Shown: positions 29,601 through 37,588 of the stretch, one piece after another
Numbering within the stretch: the first letter of the stretch is position 1
Layout of the letters: each line of letters opens with the position of its first letter
Origin: Myxococcus xanthus
GTDB lineage: Bacteria; Myxococcota; Myxococcia; Myxococcales; Myxococcaceae
NCBI RefSeq assembly: GCF_900106535.1
Contig: NZ_FNOH01000002.1
Location: forward strand, 620,001 to 684,000
Reading direction: 5' to 3'
Length of the DNA: 64,000 nt
Notes under the pieces: model-generated
What the model was told of the DNA's origin: nothing
The model's input: only the letters and a program-made list of their open reading frames with translations
Database searches by the model: none
Translations under genes and position numbers: made by a program

Positions 29601-30494
29601 GCCGTCAACGTCGCGCGACCCGATGGCGCGAAACAGAATCAACTGCCGGACCTCTTGCGCCAATGGTTTGGCCCCACCGCGGGAATGCCGGGCACGGCCT
29701 TTCGCGTCCGGTTCACGCTCGGCCCTGACGGGTGGAGCGCGGCCCCGGTTCAGGCCGAGCCGAGCCCCCTCGCGCCATGGGGGACACTGGTCGCATTTCC
29801 CAGCCTGCGCGCGGCCGCGGGCGCCGTGGAGCACCCCATCTCAATCGACCAGGCTCCGGAAGCGGCGAGGGTCCGCCTTCCGAGCCGAGTGCAAGGCGAA
29901 GGGCTGTTCGCGGTGCGCGCGTCTGGTGATTCCATGGACGGAGGCGCGCACCCCATCCGCGATGGTGACTGGCTGGTGATGCGCGACGCGAAAGCCGCGG
30001 GGGCGGGGCGCCTGGATGGGAGGGTGGCCCTCGTCCAGGTCCCCGACCCAATCACAGGCTTCCGCTACCAGGTGAAGCGGCTCGTCCGGCAAGACGGGCA
30101 CTGGCTGCTCCGCTCCGACAATCCCCTGCGTGAGTCCTTCCAGGCTGGTGAAGCGACCTCCCCCGTCGCCCTGGTCGTCGAGGTCATTCCACCCGAACGG
30201 CTGGCACCTCCTCTGGGCACGACGCTCACGGAGGAGCAGCTCAGCTCCCACTTCGGATTGAGCACGGCGCCCAGAACGGGGCGCCATGAAGGCCACCTGT
30301 TCCTGTTCATCAAGGACGCGCAAGCCTTCACCTCACCCGGCCGCCTGGCGCTGCGCGTCCCAGACCACCACCCCAGTGAAACAGCCTTCGTGTTCACACA
30401 GGAGACCGCGTCCGGTGACTGGACCTACCAGGGAGCCGCTGTCTGGCGAGACGATGAAGACCGGTGGGCCCTGGAGCTCCCCAGGTCCGGGTGA
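26652..30494 (+). CDS. HIT + PLD-like + SF2 helicase + S24-type fusion protein, 1280 aa
   Basis: Four modules are visible. (1) HIT domain 1-125, with HLHVHVIPR at 94-102 (middle His96 nucleophile by analogy). (2) PLD-like region about 140-300, with H238 and K240 (HPK) and GSSN at 255-258. (3) SF2 helicase about 330-700: ATGLGKT (362-368, Walker A), DEVH (457-460), TATP (483-486), QLGRGLRK (655-662, motif VI). (4) S24/LexA-type domain about 1050-1180, with GDSM (Ser1094) and Lys1142. The first start is GTG 26652, followed by ATG at 26658; no strong ribosome site. PLD-helicase proteins of this kind are often annotated as DUF3427 helicases. The HIT and S24 domains on one polypeptide are unusual. 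Confidence 0.85.
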   Translation: MTMSSPFLSVPESQWVAANTFAFAIRDGFPVSPGHTLVIPRRQVATWFDASTEEQRAIFELVDEVKRGLDGELHPDGYNIGINVGAAAGQTVLHLHVHVIPRFQGDMDDPRGGVRHVIPGKGNYLAGRNKPLATGGLGDPFLHHLEPLFADAVEISVLAAFVQDSGLELLRESVEAALTRGATVRILTGDYLAITQADALRRLLDWMEEDAALQAEPGRGRFEARVVEVEKLQLTSFHPKSWRFLGTGLAVAYVGSSNISRAALKTGVEWNLRVERDRDPQAWNEVVDAFEGWWSRASPLDANWVEQYARRAPAARLRLPAGETEPEAPLPRREPHSLQRQALGALARGRREGRQRALVVLATGLGKTLLAALDVEQFNQERGRASRVLFLAHREELLVQAAETFRRQQHHLRFGWYVGQRAQLVGDVVFASVQKLSRPEDLHALRLAAAFDYVIVDEVHHATAASYRSILACVEPAFILGLTATPERADEGDVLGLFDDHLAWRSDLGEGIQEGLLAPFEYFGLKDTVPYENIPWKSRRFDVALLTQAVETEARMRTLWRAWQKHPASRTLVFCCSISHAHFVQQWLGGQGIRAVAVHAGAGSADRAQSLRQLANGTLDAICAVDLFNEGVDVPSIDRVVMLRPTESPVVFLQQLGRGLRKAKGKERVILIDFVGNHRLFLDRLRTLLAVGKPPVSLRDFLTSDRQPALPAGCTVEVELEAKEMLRHFLSGGGQEVERVYRELRDARGLRPTIGELYRRGYSPATLRKAHPGWFDFVRSEGDLTDGEARTLDKGRDWFKELELANMSQCFQMVVLEALLEADALEQGLPLPELARRCLAILQRSPELLRDLEAVKALGDPRLPNPARFLTYWKSNPIEAWTKGGKWFRVEEERFIPRLPMAPSTQKSFEAMTRELVDYRLAQYRRRQQAQAQDSAFDARVISNSRGPILKLPERSARSDLPLGTTAVRLDDGARWHFDFVKIAVNVARPDGAKQNQLPDLLRQWFGPTAGMPGTAFRVRFTLGPDGWSAAPVQAEPSPLAPWGTLVAFPSLRAAAGAVEHPISIDQAPEAARVRLPSRVQGEGLFAVRASGDSMDGGAHPIRDGDWLVMRDAKAAGAGRLDGRVALVQVPDPITGFRYQVKRLVRQDGHWLLRSDNPLRESFQAGEATSPVALVVEVIPPERLAPPLGTTLTEEQLSSHFGLSTAPRTGRHEGHLFLFIKDAQAFTSPGRLALRVPDHHPSETAFVFTQETASGDWTYQGAAVWRDDEDRWALELPRSG

Positions 30495-30805
30495 GCCTCC
30501 GTCCAAGCGCGGGGGGCCGCCGAGGGTACGCCCCATCACGCACCTCCAGCCGCGCCGAAGCGCAGCAGCGCCAGCGATTCCCGGGCCCCGCGTCCGTGTC
30601 CCGCTCGATGGGGACGACGAAGCGAGAACAAGAGGACTCGCGGCTGCCCAGCAGCCCGGGAAGGGCAGCGCGTAGAGGCTCAGAGTTCCGACAGGCGATT
30701 CTCCACGGGCGCGCCCGTCAGCGGGACGCGCGGGCCCGCGTATTGGGCGCCGGAAACGACAAAGGCCTCTGGACTTTGGGTCCAGAGGCCTTCATCTCCG
30801 CTAAG
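30495..30805. other. 311-bp region between the fusion gene and tRNA-Phe
   Basis: It holds the tRNA terminator (30762-30792) and no clear gene. The 3' end of the tRNA was compared by eye with the stretch left of 25895 for an attachment-site duplication and none was found. A 26-codon minus-strand frame ending at 30680 could be a gene tail but is too short to claim. Confidence 0.4.
30756..30792 (-). terminator. rho-independent terminator of tRNA-Phe
   Basis: AAGGCCTCTGGAC (30762-30774) and GTCCAGAGGCCTT (30780-30792) form a perfect 13-bp stem with a five-base loop. Read on the minus strand it follows the tRNA 3' end by 13 bases and is followed by TGTCGTTT. Confidence 0.85.
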
Positions 30806-30878
30806 TGCCCAGGGGCGGAATCGAACCACCGACACGGGGATTTTCAATCCCCTGCTCTACCGACTGAGCTACCTGGGC
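30806..30878 (-). tRNA. tRNA-Phe (GAA)
   Basis: The 73-base cloverleaf reads GCCCAGG...CCTGGGC at the acceptor stem, with AGCTCAGTCGGTAGAGC as D arm, an anticodon stem GGGGA/TCCCC with loop TTGAAAA (anticodon GAA at 30843-30845 complement) and the T arm GGTTCGATTCC. The discriminator base is A and CCA is not encoded. The 3' end faces the HIT-PLD-helicase gene, a common placing for mobile elements. Confidence 0.97.
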
Positions 30879-30966
30879 GTAAGAGGCACCGCGCGGAACG
30901 GCGCCTTCATAGCGAGCCCCTCCCTCCTCCGTCAACAGCATTCTCCGCCACCTGGGCAGGCAGGCG

Positions 30967-31761
30967 TCAGGCCGCCAGGGACATCGCCTCCCCGTCCCAG
31001 GACGTGAGACCGGCCGTCAGCCTGTGGCGCAGCTTCACCCGCAGGCCCTGTTCGATCTGCCGGATACGCACCGCCGTCACCCCGAAGCGGCGTGCCAGCA
31101 GCTCCGCGCTCACCCCATCCTCCGCAAGCATCCGCTCTTCCACCAGCGCACGCTCCCGGGCATCCAGCTCCGGCCAGGCCGCGTCCACGCTCGCCCGGAG
31201 CCGCCGCGCCCACTTCGCCCGGTCCACCTGGTCCTCCTGCGAGTCGGCATCCGCCATCAGCCCCTCCAGCCGCGTGGCCTCCGAGTCCGGAGACACCGGC
31301 GCGTCCAGCGACACGTCCCGCGACAGCGCCTCCATGGCGAGGGCCACCTCGTCCTCCCGCTTCCCCAAGGCCTCGGCGAGGCGCTTCTCCACCTCCGGGT
31401 GACCCTCCCCCCACCGGGCCTCCAGCCGCGACCGCTCCCTCCGGAGCTGGAACACCACCCACGGCGCCCGGCCGCCCGCCATGCTCCAGTTGCGGCCCAC
31501 GTAGGCGCGGATGCGCGCACGGATCCACTGGCTGGCATAGGCCGCGAACGGCACCCCGCGTTCCTCGAAACGTCCCGCGGCTTCCATCAACCCAACGTTG
31601 CCTTCCGCCACCAGCTCTTCCATCGACAGGCCGGTCCACCGGTACTTCCACGCCAACCGCCGCACCAACTTCAGGTGCTCACGGACGCGCGCTTCAGCGA
31701 CCTCAGCCGGAACCACGAGCTCAGGGGATTCAAAGGACACGTTCAGGTTGATGGCTTCCAT
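30967..31761 (-). CDS. RpoH-like alternative sigma factor, 264 aa
   Basis: The region-2 core at about 40-93 (SMEELVAEGNVGLMEAAGRF, then the QWIRARIRAYVGRNWSM segment) matches the RpoH/sigma-32 branch, including RNWS. Region 4 is at about 205-258 (ALVEERMLAEDGVSAELLARRFGVT, then VRIRQIEQGL), the helix-turn-helix that reads the -35 element. GGAGGAGGT lies just before ATG 31761, an ideal ribosome site. Myxococcus uses several such sigma factors (SigB/SigC type) in development or stress; which one this is cannot be told here. It is divergent from the NhaR-like gene. Confidence 0.85.
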   Translation of the reverse strand: MEAINLNVSFESPELVVPAEVAEARVREHLKLVRRLAWKYRWTGLSMEELVAEGNVGLMEAAGRFEERGVPFAAYASQWIRARIRAYVGRNWSMAGGRAPWVVFQLRRERSRLEARWGEGHPEVEKRLAEALGKREDEVALAMEALSRDVSLDAPVSPDSEATRLEGLMADADSQEDQVDRAKWARRLRASVDAAWPELDARERALVEERMLAEDGVSAELLARRFGVTAVRIRQIEQGLRVKLRHRLTAGLTSWDGEAMSLAA

Positions 31762-31872
31762 GGACCTCCTCCGGTTGGGCGCGCCCACACGGCGGCGCGA
31801 CGCAGAGGAAATTAAAGGCCGGGGCTCTATAAGAAAATTAGGTAGTTTAACGACAACACTTCGACTATCTCT
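31762..31872. promoter_or_regulatory. AT-rich divergent spacer, sigma factor / NhaR-like gene
   Basis: This 111-bp spacer is far AT-richer than its surroundings and must hold both start sites. TATAGA near 31827-31832 on the minus strand is a plausible -10 for the sigma gene. No strong -35 at normal spacing was seen. Confidence 0.35.
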
Positions 31873-32778
31873 ATGGATATGAGCTGGCTCAACTACCATC
31901 ACCTCCTGTACTTCTGGACGGTTGCGAGGGCGGGCAGCATCGCCAAGGCAGGCGAGGAGCTGCACCTGGCGCAGCCCACCATCAGCAGCCAGCTCAAGCT
32001 CCTGGAGGAGTCGCTGGGCCACAAGCTGTTCGAGCGCCAGGGCCGCAAGCTGGTGCTCACCGACGTGGGCCGCACAGTGATGCGCTATGCGGACGAGATC
32101 TTCCGCCTGGGGAACGAGCTGAAGAACGTCGTCTCCGGCTTGCCGCCCGGGCAGCAACTGCGGCTCAACGTCGGTGTGCTCGACGTCATCCCCAAGCTGG
32201 TGGCCGAACAGCTCCTCAAACCCGCGCTCGAAGCAGGCCCGTCGCTGCGCATCATCTGCCGCGAAGGGCCCTTGCCGCAGCTGCTTGCCTCGCTGGCCCT
32301 GCATGAACTGGACGTGGTGCTCGCGGATGCGCCCAGTTCGGAGCCGGTGAGCGTGCGCTCGTTCAATCACTTGCTCGGCAAGTGCGGCGTGTCCTTCTTC
32401 GCGGCGGGGAAGCTGGTCGAACTCAGGGAGAACTTCCCTCAGTCGCTGGATGGCGCGCCCGTGCTGCTGCCGTCAGTCGAGTCCTCCGCGCGCCGCTCCA
32501 TGGACCTGTGGTTCGAGCGCAAGGGCCTGCGCCCCGTCATCGCGGGTGACTTCGATGACAGCGCGCTGCTCCAGGCCTTTGGCCAGCGCGGGCACGGGGT
32601 CTTCGCCATGCCCAGCGCCATCGAGGCCGAGGTGGAGCGTCAGTTCAACTGCTCCGTCATCGGGCGCACCGACGAAATCGAGACCTGCTTCTACGCCATC
32701 ACTGTCGAGCGGAAGATTCGCCACCCCGCTGTCGTCACCATCGCCGAGGCGGCGCGCTCGCACATCTTCGGCGAGTGA
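31873..32778 (+). CDS. nhaR: LysR-family regulator, NhaR-like, 301 aa
   Basis: The N-terminus WLNYHHLLYFWTVARAGSI and the HTH helix QPTISSQLKLLEE are hallmarks of the NhaR branch of LysR regulators, which activates sodium/proton antiporter genes in Escherichia coli. The C-terminal effector domain is complete (301 residues, normal length). ATG 31873 or ATG 31879 could start it. No antiporter gene is adjacent, so targets are unknown. The gene before it is an RpoH-like sigma factor on the other strand, and an amidohydrolase remnant follows on the opposite strand. Confidence 0.75.
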   Translation: MDMSWLNYHHLLYFWTVARAGSIAKAGEELHLAQPTISSQLKLLEESLGHKLFERQGRKLVLTDVGRTVMRYADEIFRLGNELKNVVSGLPPGQQLRLNVGVLDVIPKLVAEQLLKPALEAGPSLRIICREGPLPQLLASLALHELDVVLADAPSSEPVSVRSFNHLLGKCGVSFFAAGKLVELRENFPQSLDGAPVLLPSVESSARRSMDLWFERKGLRPVIAGDFDDSALLQAFGQRGHGVFAMPSAIEAEVERQFNCSVIGRTDEIETCFYAITVERKIRHPAVVTIAEAARSHIFGE

Positions 32779-32794
32779 GCCCAAGGCGCCGCGC

Positions 32795-33171
32795 TCAGGC
32801 CCGAGGTGGCGCGCGGTACACCTCCGTGCCCGCGACCACGGTGGCGAGGACCTGCGCCTTCACCAACGCCGAGGCGAGCGCCTCCAGCGGCTCTTCCGAC
32901 AGGGCCACGAAGTCGGCGTCCATCCCCGGAGCCAGCCTGCCGCGCCGGGCGTCGTCGAAGGACGCCCAGGCGCGTGCGCGTCCACGAGGCCCGGCACCAC
33001 GGTGGCGGCCCCCAGGTCCACCCGGCGCGCAGTCGGGCCCGCGGCGGCCTCCGCTTCTTCGCGAGTCCCCACGGCCAGCAGCCGCCCATCCCGCACCGCC
33101 AGCGCTTGGGCCCGTGGCCGCGCCGCATCCAACGTCCAGACCCGCTCCGCCAGGTAGACTGGCGCCTGCAC
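32795..33171 (-). pseudogene. truncated YtcJ-like amidohydrolase
   Basis: The ATG at 33171 opens a typical amidohydrolase start (VYLAERVWTLDAARPRAQAL, GRLLAVGTREEA, ATVVPGLVDAHA), then the frame breaks and the same strand in another frame gives the C-terminal strand of the family (ASFDDARRGRLAPGMDADFV, ending with GTEVYRAPPRA and a stop at 32795). About 1.2 kb of the catalytic barrel, including the metal-binding His residues, is missing. This is a clean internal-deletion pseudogene. It cannot make an active enzyme. Confidence 0.75.
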
Positions 33172-33272
33172 CGTGACTCCTTCCGCGTGCCGCTTCGGAC
33201 GCGAACTGTGCGGGAGTCAGGATGCGCTGTCACTGTCACACGTGTGGCGACGAATACCGTCCGGGCGGCGGA

Positions 33273-33491
33273 CTACTCCGCCGGCGTCTCCTGCGTCTCC
33301 GGTGTGCCCGCGTCGGTCTCCGGCAGGGGCGTCGCGGGGCCCGCGGGGGTATCCGGCACGGTCTGCACAGGCTCGCGAATCTGGTCCGGGCCCGTCAGGG
33401 GCTGACGGTCCTCCGTTCCTTCGGGCTGCGTGGTCTTGCAAGCGGGCGCAGCAACTGCCACGCCCAGGGCAATGAGAACGGCACGACGCAT
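33273..33491 (-). CDS. small Pro/Thr-rich lipoprotein, 72 aa
   Basis: ATG 33491 is preceded by AAGGAGG. The signal peptide ends in the lipobox VAAPAC, so Cys18 is lipidated. The mature part is a disordered, Pro/Thr/Glu-rich tail. Such tiny lipoproteins are common in myxobacteria; function unknown. Confidence 0.65.
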   Translation of the reverse strand: MRRAVLIALGVAVAAPACKTTQPEGTEDRQPLTGPDQIREPVQTVPDTPAGPATPLPETDAGTPETQETPAE

Positions 33492-33704
33492 GTAGCCTCC
33501 TTCTCGAGTTGCGGACGGCCCCCAGGGAGCGTGCCCTCCATCGACAATCTGTCGACGACAGCGAACGTCCACCAGCGGATGCCCGAGCACACCTTCGAGC
33601 GCCTGCCCCCGATCCCGGACAGCAGCCCGGCAGCCACGCGGCGCGGATGATGCTGCTTCCCATGCGCACCGTTGCCTGGAGCGTTCACCTGGGAGGCCGA
33701 GGCC

Positions 33705-35015
33705 ATGCTGGACGTCGTGGACATCGGCAAGCGTTCGCTTGCCACCTATCGCGGGATTGCTCCCGACGAAATCCTCGACGAACTGCACTGGCTCTCCGAG
33801 GACTTGCGCGGCGCCCGGTGCATGCACCTGAGCTCCACGCCCTACGGCGGCGGCGTCTCCGAAATCCTCCGCTCCCTGGTCCCGCTCTACAACGACCTGG
33901 GCATCGTCACGGACTGGAAGCTCATCCACGGCGACGACACCTTCTTCCAGGTCACCAAGCGCATCCACAACGGCCTGCAAGGCGCTCCCGGCGAACTCAC
34001 CGAGCGCGAGAAGGCCACCTACCTGGCCAACGCCCAGCTCAATGCCCACCGGCTGGTCACGAATTCGGAGAACTACGACTTCGTCTTCGTCCACGACCCG
34101 CAGCCCGCCGTGCTCGCGGCGCTGAGTCCTCATCTCGATGCGCGCTGGATATGGCGTTGCCACATCGACACCTCGCACCCCAACCCGACCTTCTGGGACT
34201 TCCTGTCGCCCTACCTGCACGCCTACGACGCCGCCATCTTCACCATGCGGGAGTTCATTCCACCGCAACTCCCCATCTCCGACGTCCGCATCTACCCGCC
34301 CGCCATCGACCCGCTCAGTCCCAAGAATCACCCCCTGCCGGAGGCCCTCGCGCGCGACGTGTTGGAGTGGATTGGCATCCGCACCCACCGGCCGCTCGTC
34401 ACCCAGGTCAGCCGCTTCGACCGCTGGAAGGACCCGCTCGGCGTCGTCCGCGCCTACCAGCGCGTGCGTCCCCACGTCCCCGACCTCCAGCTCGCGCTCG
34501 CGGGGTCACTCGCCATGGACGACCCGGAGGGCTGGGACGTGTACGAGGAGCTCCGCGCCGCCACCGCGGGCGACAGCCTCATCCACATCCTCACCAACCT
34601 GGTGGGCGTGGGGAACATCGAGGTCAACGCGCTTCAGGCCGTCTCCGATGTCGTCGTCCAGAAGTCCCTGCGCGAGGGCTTCGGGCTCGTCGTCGCGGAG
34701 ACGCTGTGGAAGAGCACGCCCGTCGTCGGTGGCCGCGTGGGCGGCATTCCCATGCAACTGCCAGAGGGCACTGGCGGAGCCCTCGTGGACACCGTGGAGG
34801 AATGCGCCGAGGCCATGCTCCACCTGCTCCGCCGTCCCGACGAGGCCCACCTGTTGGGCGCGCGCGGACACGAGCACGTGCGCCAGCACCTCCTCATGCC
34901 CCGGCTGCTCGTGGACCACCTGCGACTGCTCAAGCACCTGGCGGCCGTGCGCCCCCTGCCGCCTCGCGGCATCGTCCCCGTTTCCTTCAACCCGGCCAGC
35001 CTCCAGGGGGTGTGA
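33705..35015 (+). CDS. trehalose-synthase-type glycosyltransferase (GT4), 436 aa
   Basis: It carries the GT4/GT-B layout: N-terminal HLSSTPYGGGVSEILRS (donor/acceptor half), the middle VHDPQPAVLAALSP strand, and the C-terminal sugar-nucleotide part QKSLREGFGLVVAETLWKST with the E-x7-E motif. This fits TreT-like trehalose glycosyltransferases, which join a nucleotide-glucose to glucose. ATG 33705 follows GGGAGG; a longer upstream frame lacks a better site. It is followed at once by the NfeD and slipin genes (1-bp gap), so the three form an operon. Trehalose is a stress protectant, which suits a sigma-factor region, but the link is inference. Confidence 0.8.
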   Translation: MLDVVDIGKRSLATYRGIAPDEILDELHWLSEDLRGARCMHLSSTPYGGGVSEILRSLVPLYNDLGIVTDWKLIHGDDTFFQVTKRIHNGLQGAPGELTEREKATYLANAQLNAHRLVTNSENYDFVFVHDPQPAVLAALSPHLDARWIWRCHIDTSHPNPTFWDFLSPYLHAYDAAIFTMREFIPPQLPISDVRIYPPAIDPLSPKNHPLPEALARDVLEWIGIRTHRPLVTQVSRFDRWKDPLGVVRAYQRVRPHVPDLQLALAGSLAMDDPEGWDVYEELRAATAGDSLIHILTNLVGVGNIEVNALQAVSDVVVQKSLREGFGLVVAETLWKSTPVVGGRVGGIPMQLPEGTGGALVDTVEECAEAMLHLLRRPDEAHLLGARGHEHVRQHLLMPRLLVDHLRLLKHLAAVRPLPPRGIVPVSFNPASLQGV

Positions 35016-35016
35016 G

Positions 35017-36372
35017 ATGCACCAACGGGCACGCTGGCGACTCGCGGCCCCCGCACTCCTGTGTGTCCTCATGGCGGGGCTGCTCGCGTCCGCGGCCAAT
35101 GCCCCCACGAGGAACGGCCAGCCCACCGTGGCTCGCTGCGACCTGGAGGGCGTGGTCGACGCCGGCACCGGCGGCTACCTGTCCGACTGCGTGGCACGCG
35201 CCACGGCCGCGGGACATGACGCGTTGCTCGTGCGGCTGGACACCCCCGGTGGGTCGCTGGAGGCCACGCGCCACATCGTCCGGGCCTTCCTCGCGTCACC
35301 TGTCCCGGTGCTCGTCTGGGTCGGCCCCTCCGGCGCGCACGCGGGCAGCGCGGGCGTCTTCATCGCGCTGGCATCCAACGTCGCGGCCATGGCGCCGGGC
35401 ACGAACATCGGGGCCGCGCATCCGGTCGTGGGCCCCTCCGGCCAGTCCCCAGAAGCCGTGGGCGGGGAGCAAATGGCTCGCAAGGTGGAGAACGACGCCG
35501 TCGCGTTCGCGGAGAGCATCGCCCAGCAGCGGGGCCGCAATGTGCAGTGGGCCGCCTCCGCCGTGCGAGACAGCGTCAGCGTGTCCGCGGACGACGCGCG
35601 GGCACTGCGCGTGGTGGAATACGTGACGCCCACCGAGGCGGACTTCCTCGCGCAGGCGGACGGACGGCAGGTGACGGTGGCGGGTGGCGAATCCGTGCGG
35701 CTCTCCACCCGGGATGCGCACATCGTCACGATGGAGCCCACGCTGTCCCAGCGCACCGTGCACGCGCTCGCCAATCCCGCCATCGTCTACCTGCTGTTCC
35801 TGGTGGCCGGGCTGGGGCTGGTGGTGGAGCTGTCACATCCAGGCGCCATCGCCCCGGGGCTCATCGGCGTGGTGGCGCTGGTCCTGGCGTTGGTGGCGTC
35901 CTCCGCGCTGCCGGTTCGCGCGGGCGCAGTGCTGCTGATGATGGCGGGCGTGGCCCTCATCGTCGCGGAGCTGTTCGTCACCAGTGGGCTGCTCGGCGCC
36001 GTGGGCGTGGTGCTGCTGGGCCTGGGCGGACTGTTCCTCGTGGACCGCTTCAACCCGGAGTGGTTCGTGGACCGCTCCTTTCAAGTGTCGTGGACGTGGC
36101 TGGTGCCCACCACCGTGGCACTGGGAGGTGCGGCGGCTTACGTCGTCTACCGGAGCGCGCAGACGCGGCGGCTCCCCCAGCGAGGTGGCGACCTGGGGCT
36201 CGTGGGAGAGCGAGGCACCGCCCTGGCCCCGGTGACACCGGAGAGCGGCGAGGTGTTCGTTCATGGAGAGCGCTGGCGCGCCACGTCCACCGCTCCCATC
36301 CGCTCCGGCGCACACGTCGTGGTGCGGGGCATGGAAGGACTCACCCTCTTCGTCGACGAGGTACCGACCTGA
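35017..36372 (+). CDS. nfeD: NfeD-type membrane serine protease, 451 aa
   Basis: After a signal peptide ([16 protein letters not shown]) comes a ClpP-like protease domain with Ser111 in [11 protein letters not shown] and Lys156 in [10 protein letters not shown], the Ser-Lys pair of STOPP-type proteases. About four membrane spans follow (290-385) and a soluble OB-type NfeD domain ends the protein. NfeD1b proteases partner slipins of the SPFH family. The stop overlaps the slipin start by one base, so the pair is translationally coupled. Confidence 0.88.
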   Translation: MHQRARWRLAAPALLCVLMAGLLASAANAPTRNGQPTVARCDLEGVVDAGTGGYLSDCVARATAAGHDALLVRLDTPGGSLEATRHIVRAFLASPVPVLVWVGPSGAHAGSAGVFIALASNVAAMAPGTNIGAAHPVVGPSGQSPEAVGGEQMARKVENDAVAFAESIAQQRGRNVQWAASAVRDSVSVSADDARALRVVEYVTPTEADFLAQADGRQVTVAGGESVRLSTRDAHIVTMEPTLSQRTVHALANPAIVYLLFLVAGLGLVVELSHPGAIAPGLIGVVALVLALVASSALPVRAGAVLLMMAGVALIVAELFVTSGLLGAVGVVLLGLGGLFLVDRFNPEWFVDRSFQVSWTWLVPTTVALGGAAAYVVYRSAQTRRLPQRGGDLGLVGERGTALAPVTPESGEVFVHGERWRATSTAPIRSGAHVVVRGMEGLTLFVDEVPT

Positions 36373-37211
36373 TGCAACTGACTGGACTGTTCGGAGTGTT
36401 CATCCCCGTCGCCATCCTGTTCCTGCTCTTCCTGTCGGGGGTGCGAATCGTCAACGAGTACCAGAACGGCGTGGTGTTCCGGCTCGGGCGCTTCGTGGGC
36501 CTCAAACGCGCGGGCTTCCGCTGGCTCATCCCCTTCGTCGAGCGCATGGTCATCATCGACCTGCGCATCGTGGCCCGGGACGTGCCTCCACAGGACGTCA
36601 TCACCCGGGACAACGTCAGCGTGAAGGTCAACGCCGTCGTCTACTTCCGCGTCATCCACGCCGACAAGGCCGTGCTCCAGGTGGAGGACTACCTCTATGC
36701 CACCAGCCAGCTCGCCCAGACGACGCTGCGCTCCATCCTGGGCCAGGTGGAGCTGGACCAGCTCCTCTCCGAGCGGGAGCGCATCAACCACGAGATTCAG
36801 CAGGTGCTCGATGCACGCACCGACCCGTGGGGCGTCAAGGTGTCCAACGTGGAGGTGAAGCACATCGACCTGCCCGCGGAGATGCAGCGGGCCATCGCGC
36901 GGCAGGCCGAGGCTGAGCGCGAGCGCCGCGCGAAAATCATCGCCGCCGAGGGCGAACACCAGGCCGCCGAGAAGCTCTCCATGGCCGCCAAGGTCCTCGG
37001 CCGCTACCCGGCCACCCTCCAGCTCCGCTACCTCCAGACGCTGGTGGAAATCACCACCGGTGGCAATCACACCATCCTGCCCATCCCGCTAGACCTGCTG
37101 CGCACGCTCAGCGGCGTGAAAGCCCACATGGAGCGGGCCGACGATGGACATGAAGACCGGCGATACACCGAGGATGAGGAAGAGGGCCCTCCCGCGGGCG
37201 GCCTGTCCTGA
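36372..37211 (+). CDS. slipin / SPFH-family membrane protein, 279 aa
   Basis: An N-terminal membrane anchor ([21 protein letters not shown]) leads into an SPFH (stomatin/prohibitin) domain: [20 protein letters not shown], the [20 protein letters not shown] core, and a helical [20 protein letters not shown] region that oligomerises. It forms large rings in the membrane and is the usual substrate/partner of the NfeD protease upstream. Start ATG 36372 overlaps the NfeD stop as TGATG. Confidence 0.9.
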   Translation: MQLTGLFGVFIPVAILFLLFLSGVRIVNEYQNGVVFRLGRFVGLKRAGFRWLIPFVERMVIIDLRIVARDVPPQDVITRDNVSVKVNAVVYFRVIHADKAVLQVEDYLYATSQLAQTTLRSILGQVELDQLLSERERINHEIQQVLDARTDPWGVKVSNVEVKHIDLPAEMQRAIARQAEAERERRAKIIAAEGEHQAAEKLSMAAKVLGRYPATLQLRYLQTLVEITTGGNHTILPIPLDLLRTLSGVKAHMERADDGHEDRRYTEDEEEGPPAGGLS

Positions 37212-37218
37212 CAGCCGC

Positions 37219-37482
37219 TAGTCGAAGAGCTCCTGCCGCTCCAGCTTGATGGCCCGCCGGCTCAGCCGCAGCGACGCCAGGACGAGCAGCGCCGTCGCGC
37301 CCACCGAGAAGGACTCCACCGGCAGGGCCTCGGGCAACTGCGTCTGCCGCTTCGTCAGGTACAGCAGCGACGTCATCACGAAGGCCAGCAGCGCCGTGTA
37401 GGTAAAGGCAATCGCCCCGGGCGAGGATGGCGACCTCCTGGCGCAGCACCGCGCGCCGGGTGTCAGGACTCGGCAGCAGCAC
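37219..37482 (-). pseudogene. frameshifted DUF2721-like membrane-protein remnant
   Basis: From GTG 37482 the frame reads LLPSPDTRRAVLRQEVAILAR and is then lost, but shifting one base in the CCCGGGG run at 37411-37417 restores AIAFTYTALLAFVMTSLLYL and, further on, SLRLSRRAIKLERQELFD up to the stop at 37219. Together these match the second half of DUF2721 membrane proteins. The first half is absent and an in-frame TAG lies upstream. A sequencing error in the run cannot be excluded. Confidence 0.5.
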
Positions 37483-37588
37483 TGTCGAGATGCCGCTGAG
37501 CGGAGGTCCCTCGCGCTCTGGCCCCTGCTACTGCCAATTCACCAGTGGCAACTTGACACCAACCATGTCGAGTCCTACTGTCTGAACC

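Noticed and set aside
30680-30770. 26-codon tail of a minus-strand frame next to tRNA-Phe
   Set aside because: It is too short to claim a gene remnant and no family is recognised.
33509-35626. 705-codon plus-strand frame
   Set aside because: Overlaps the glycosyltransferase and NfeD genes in another frame and is Arg/Pro-rich.
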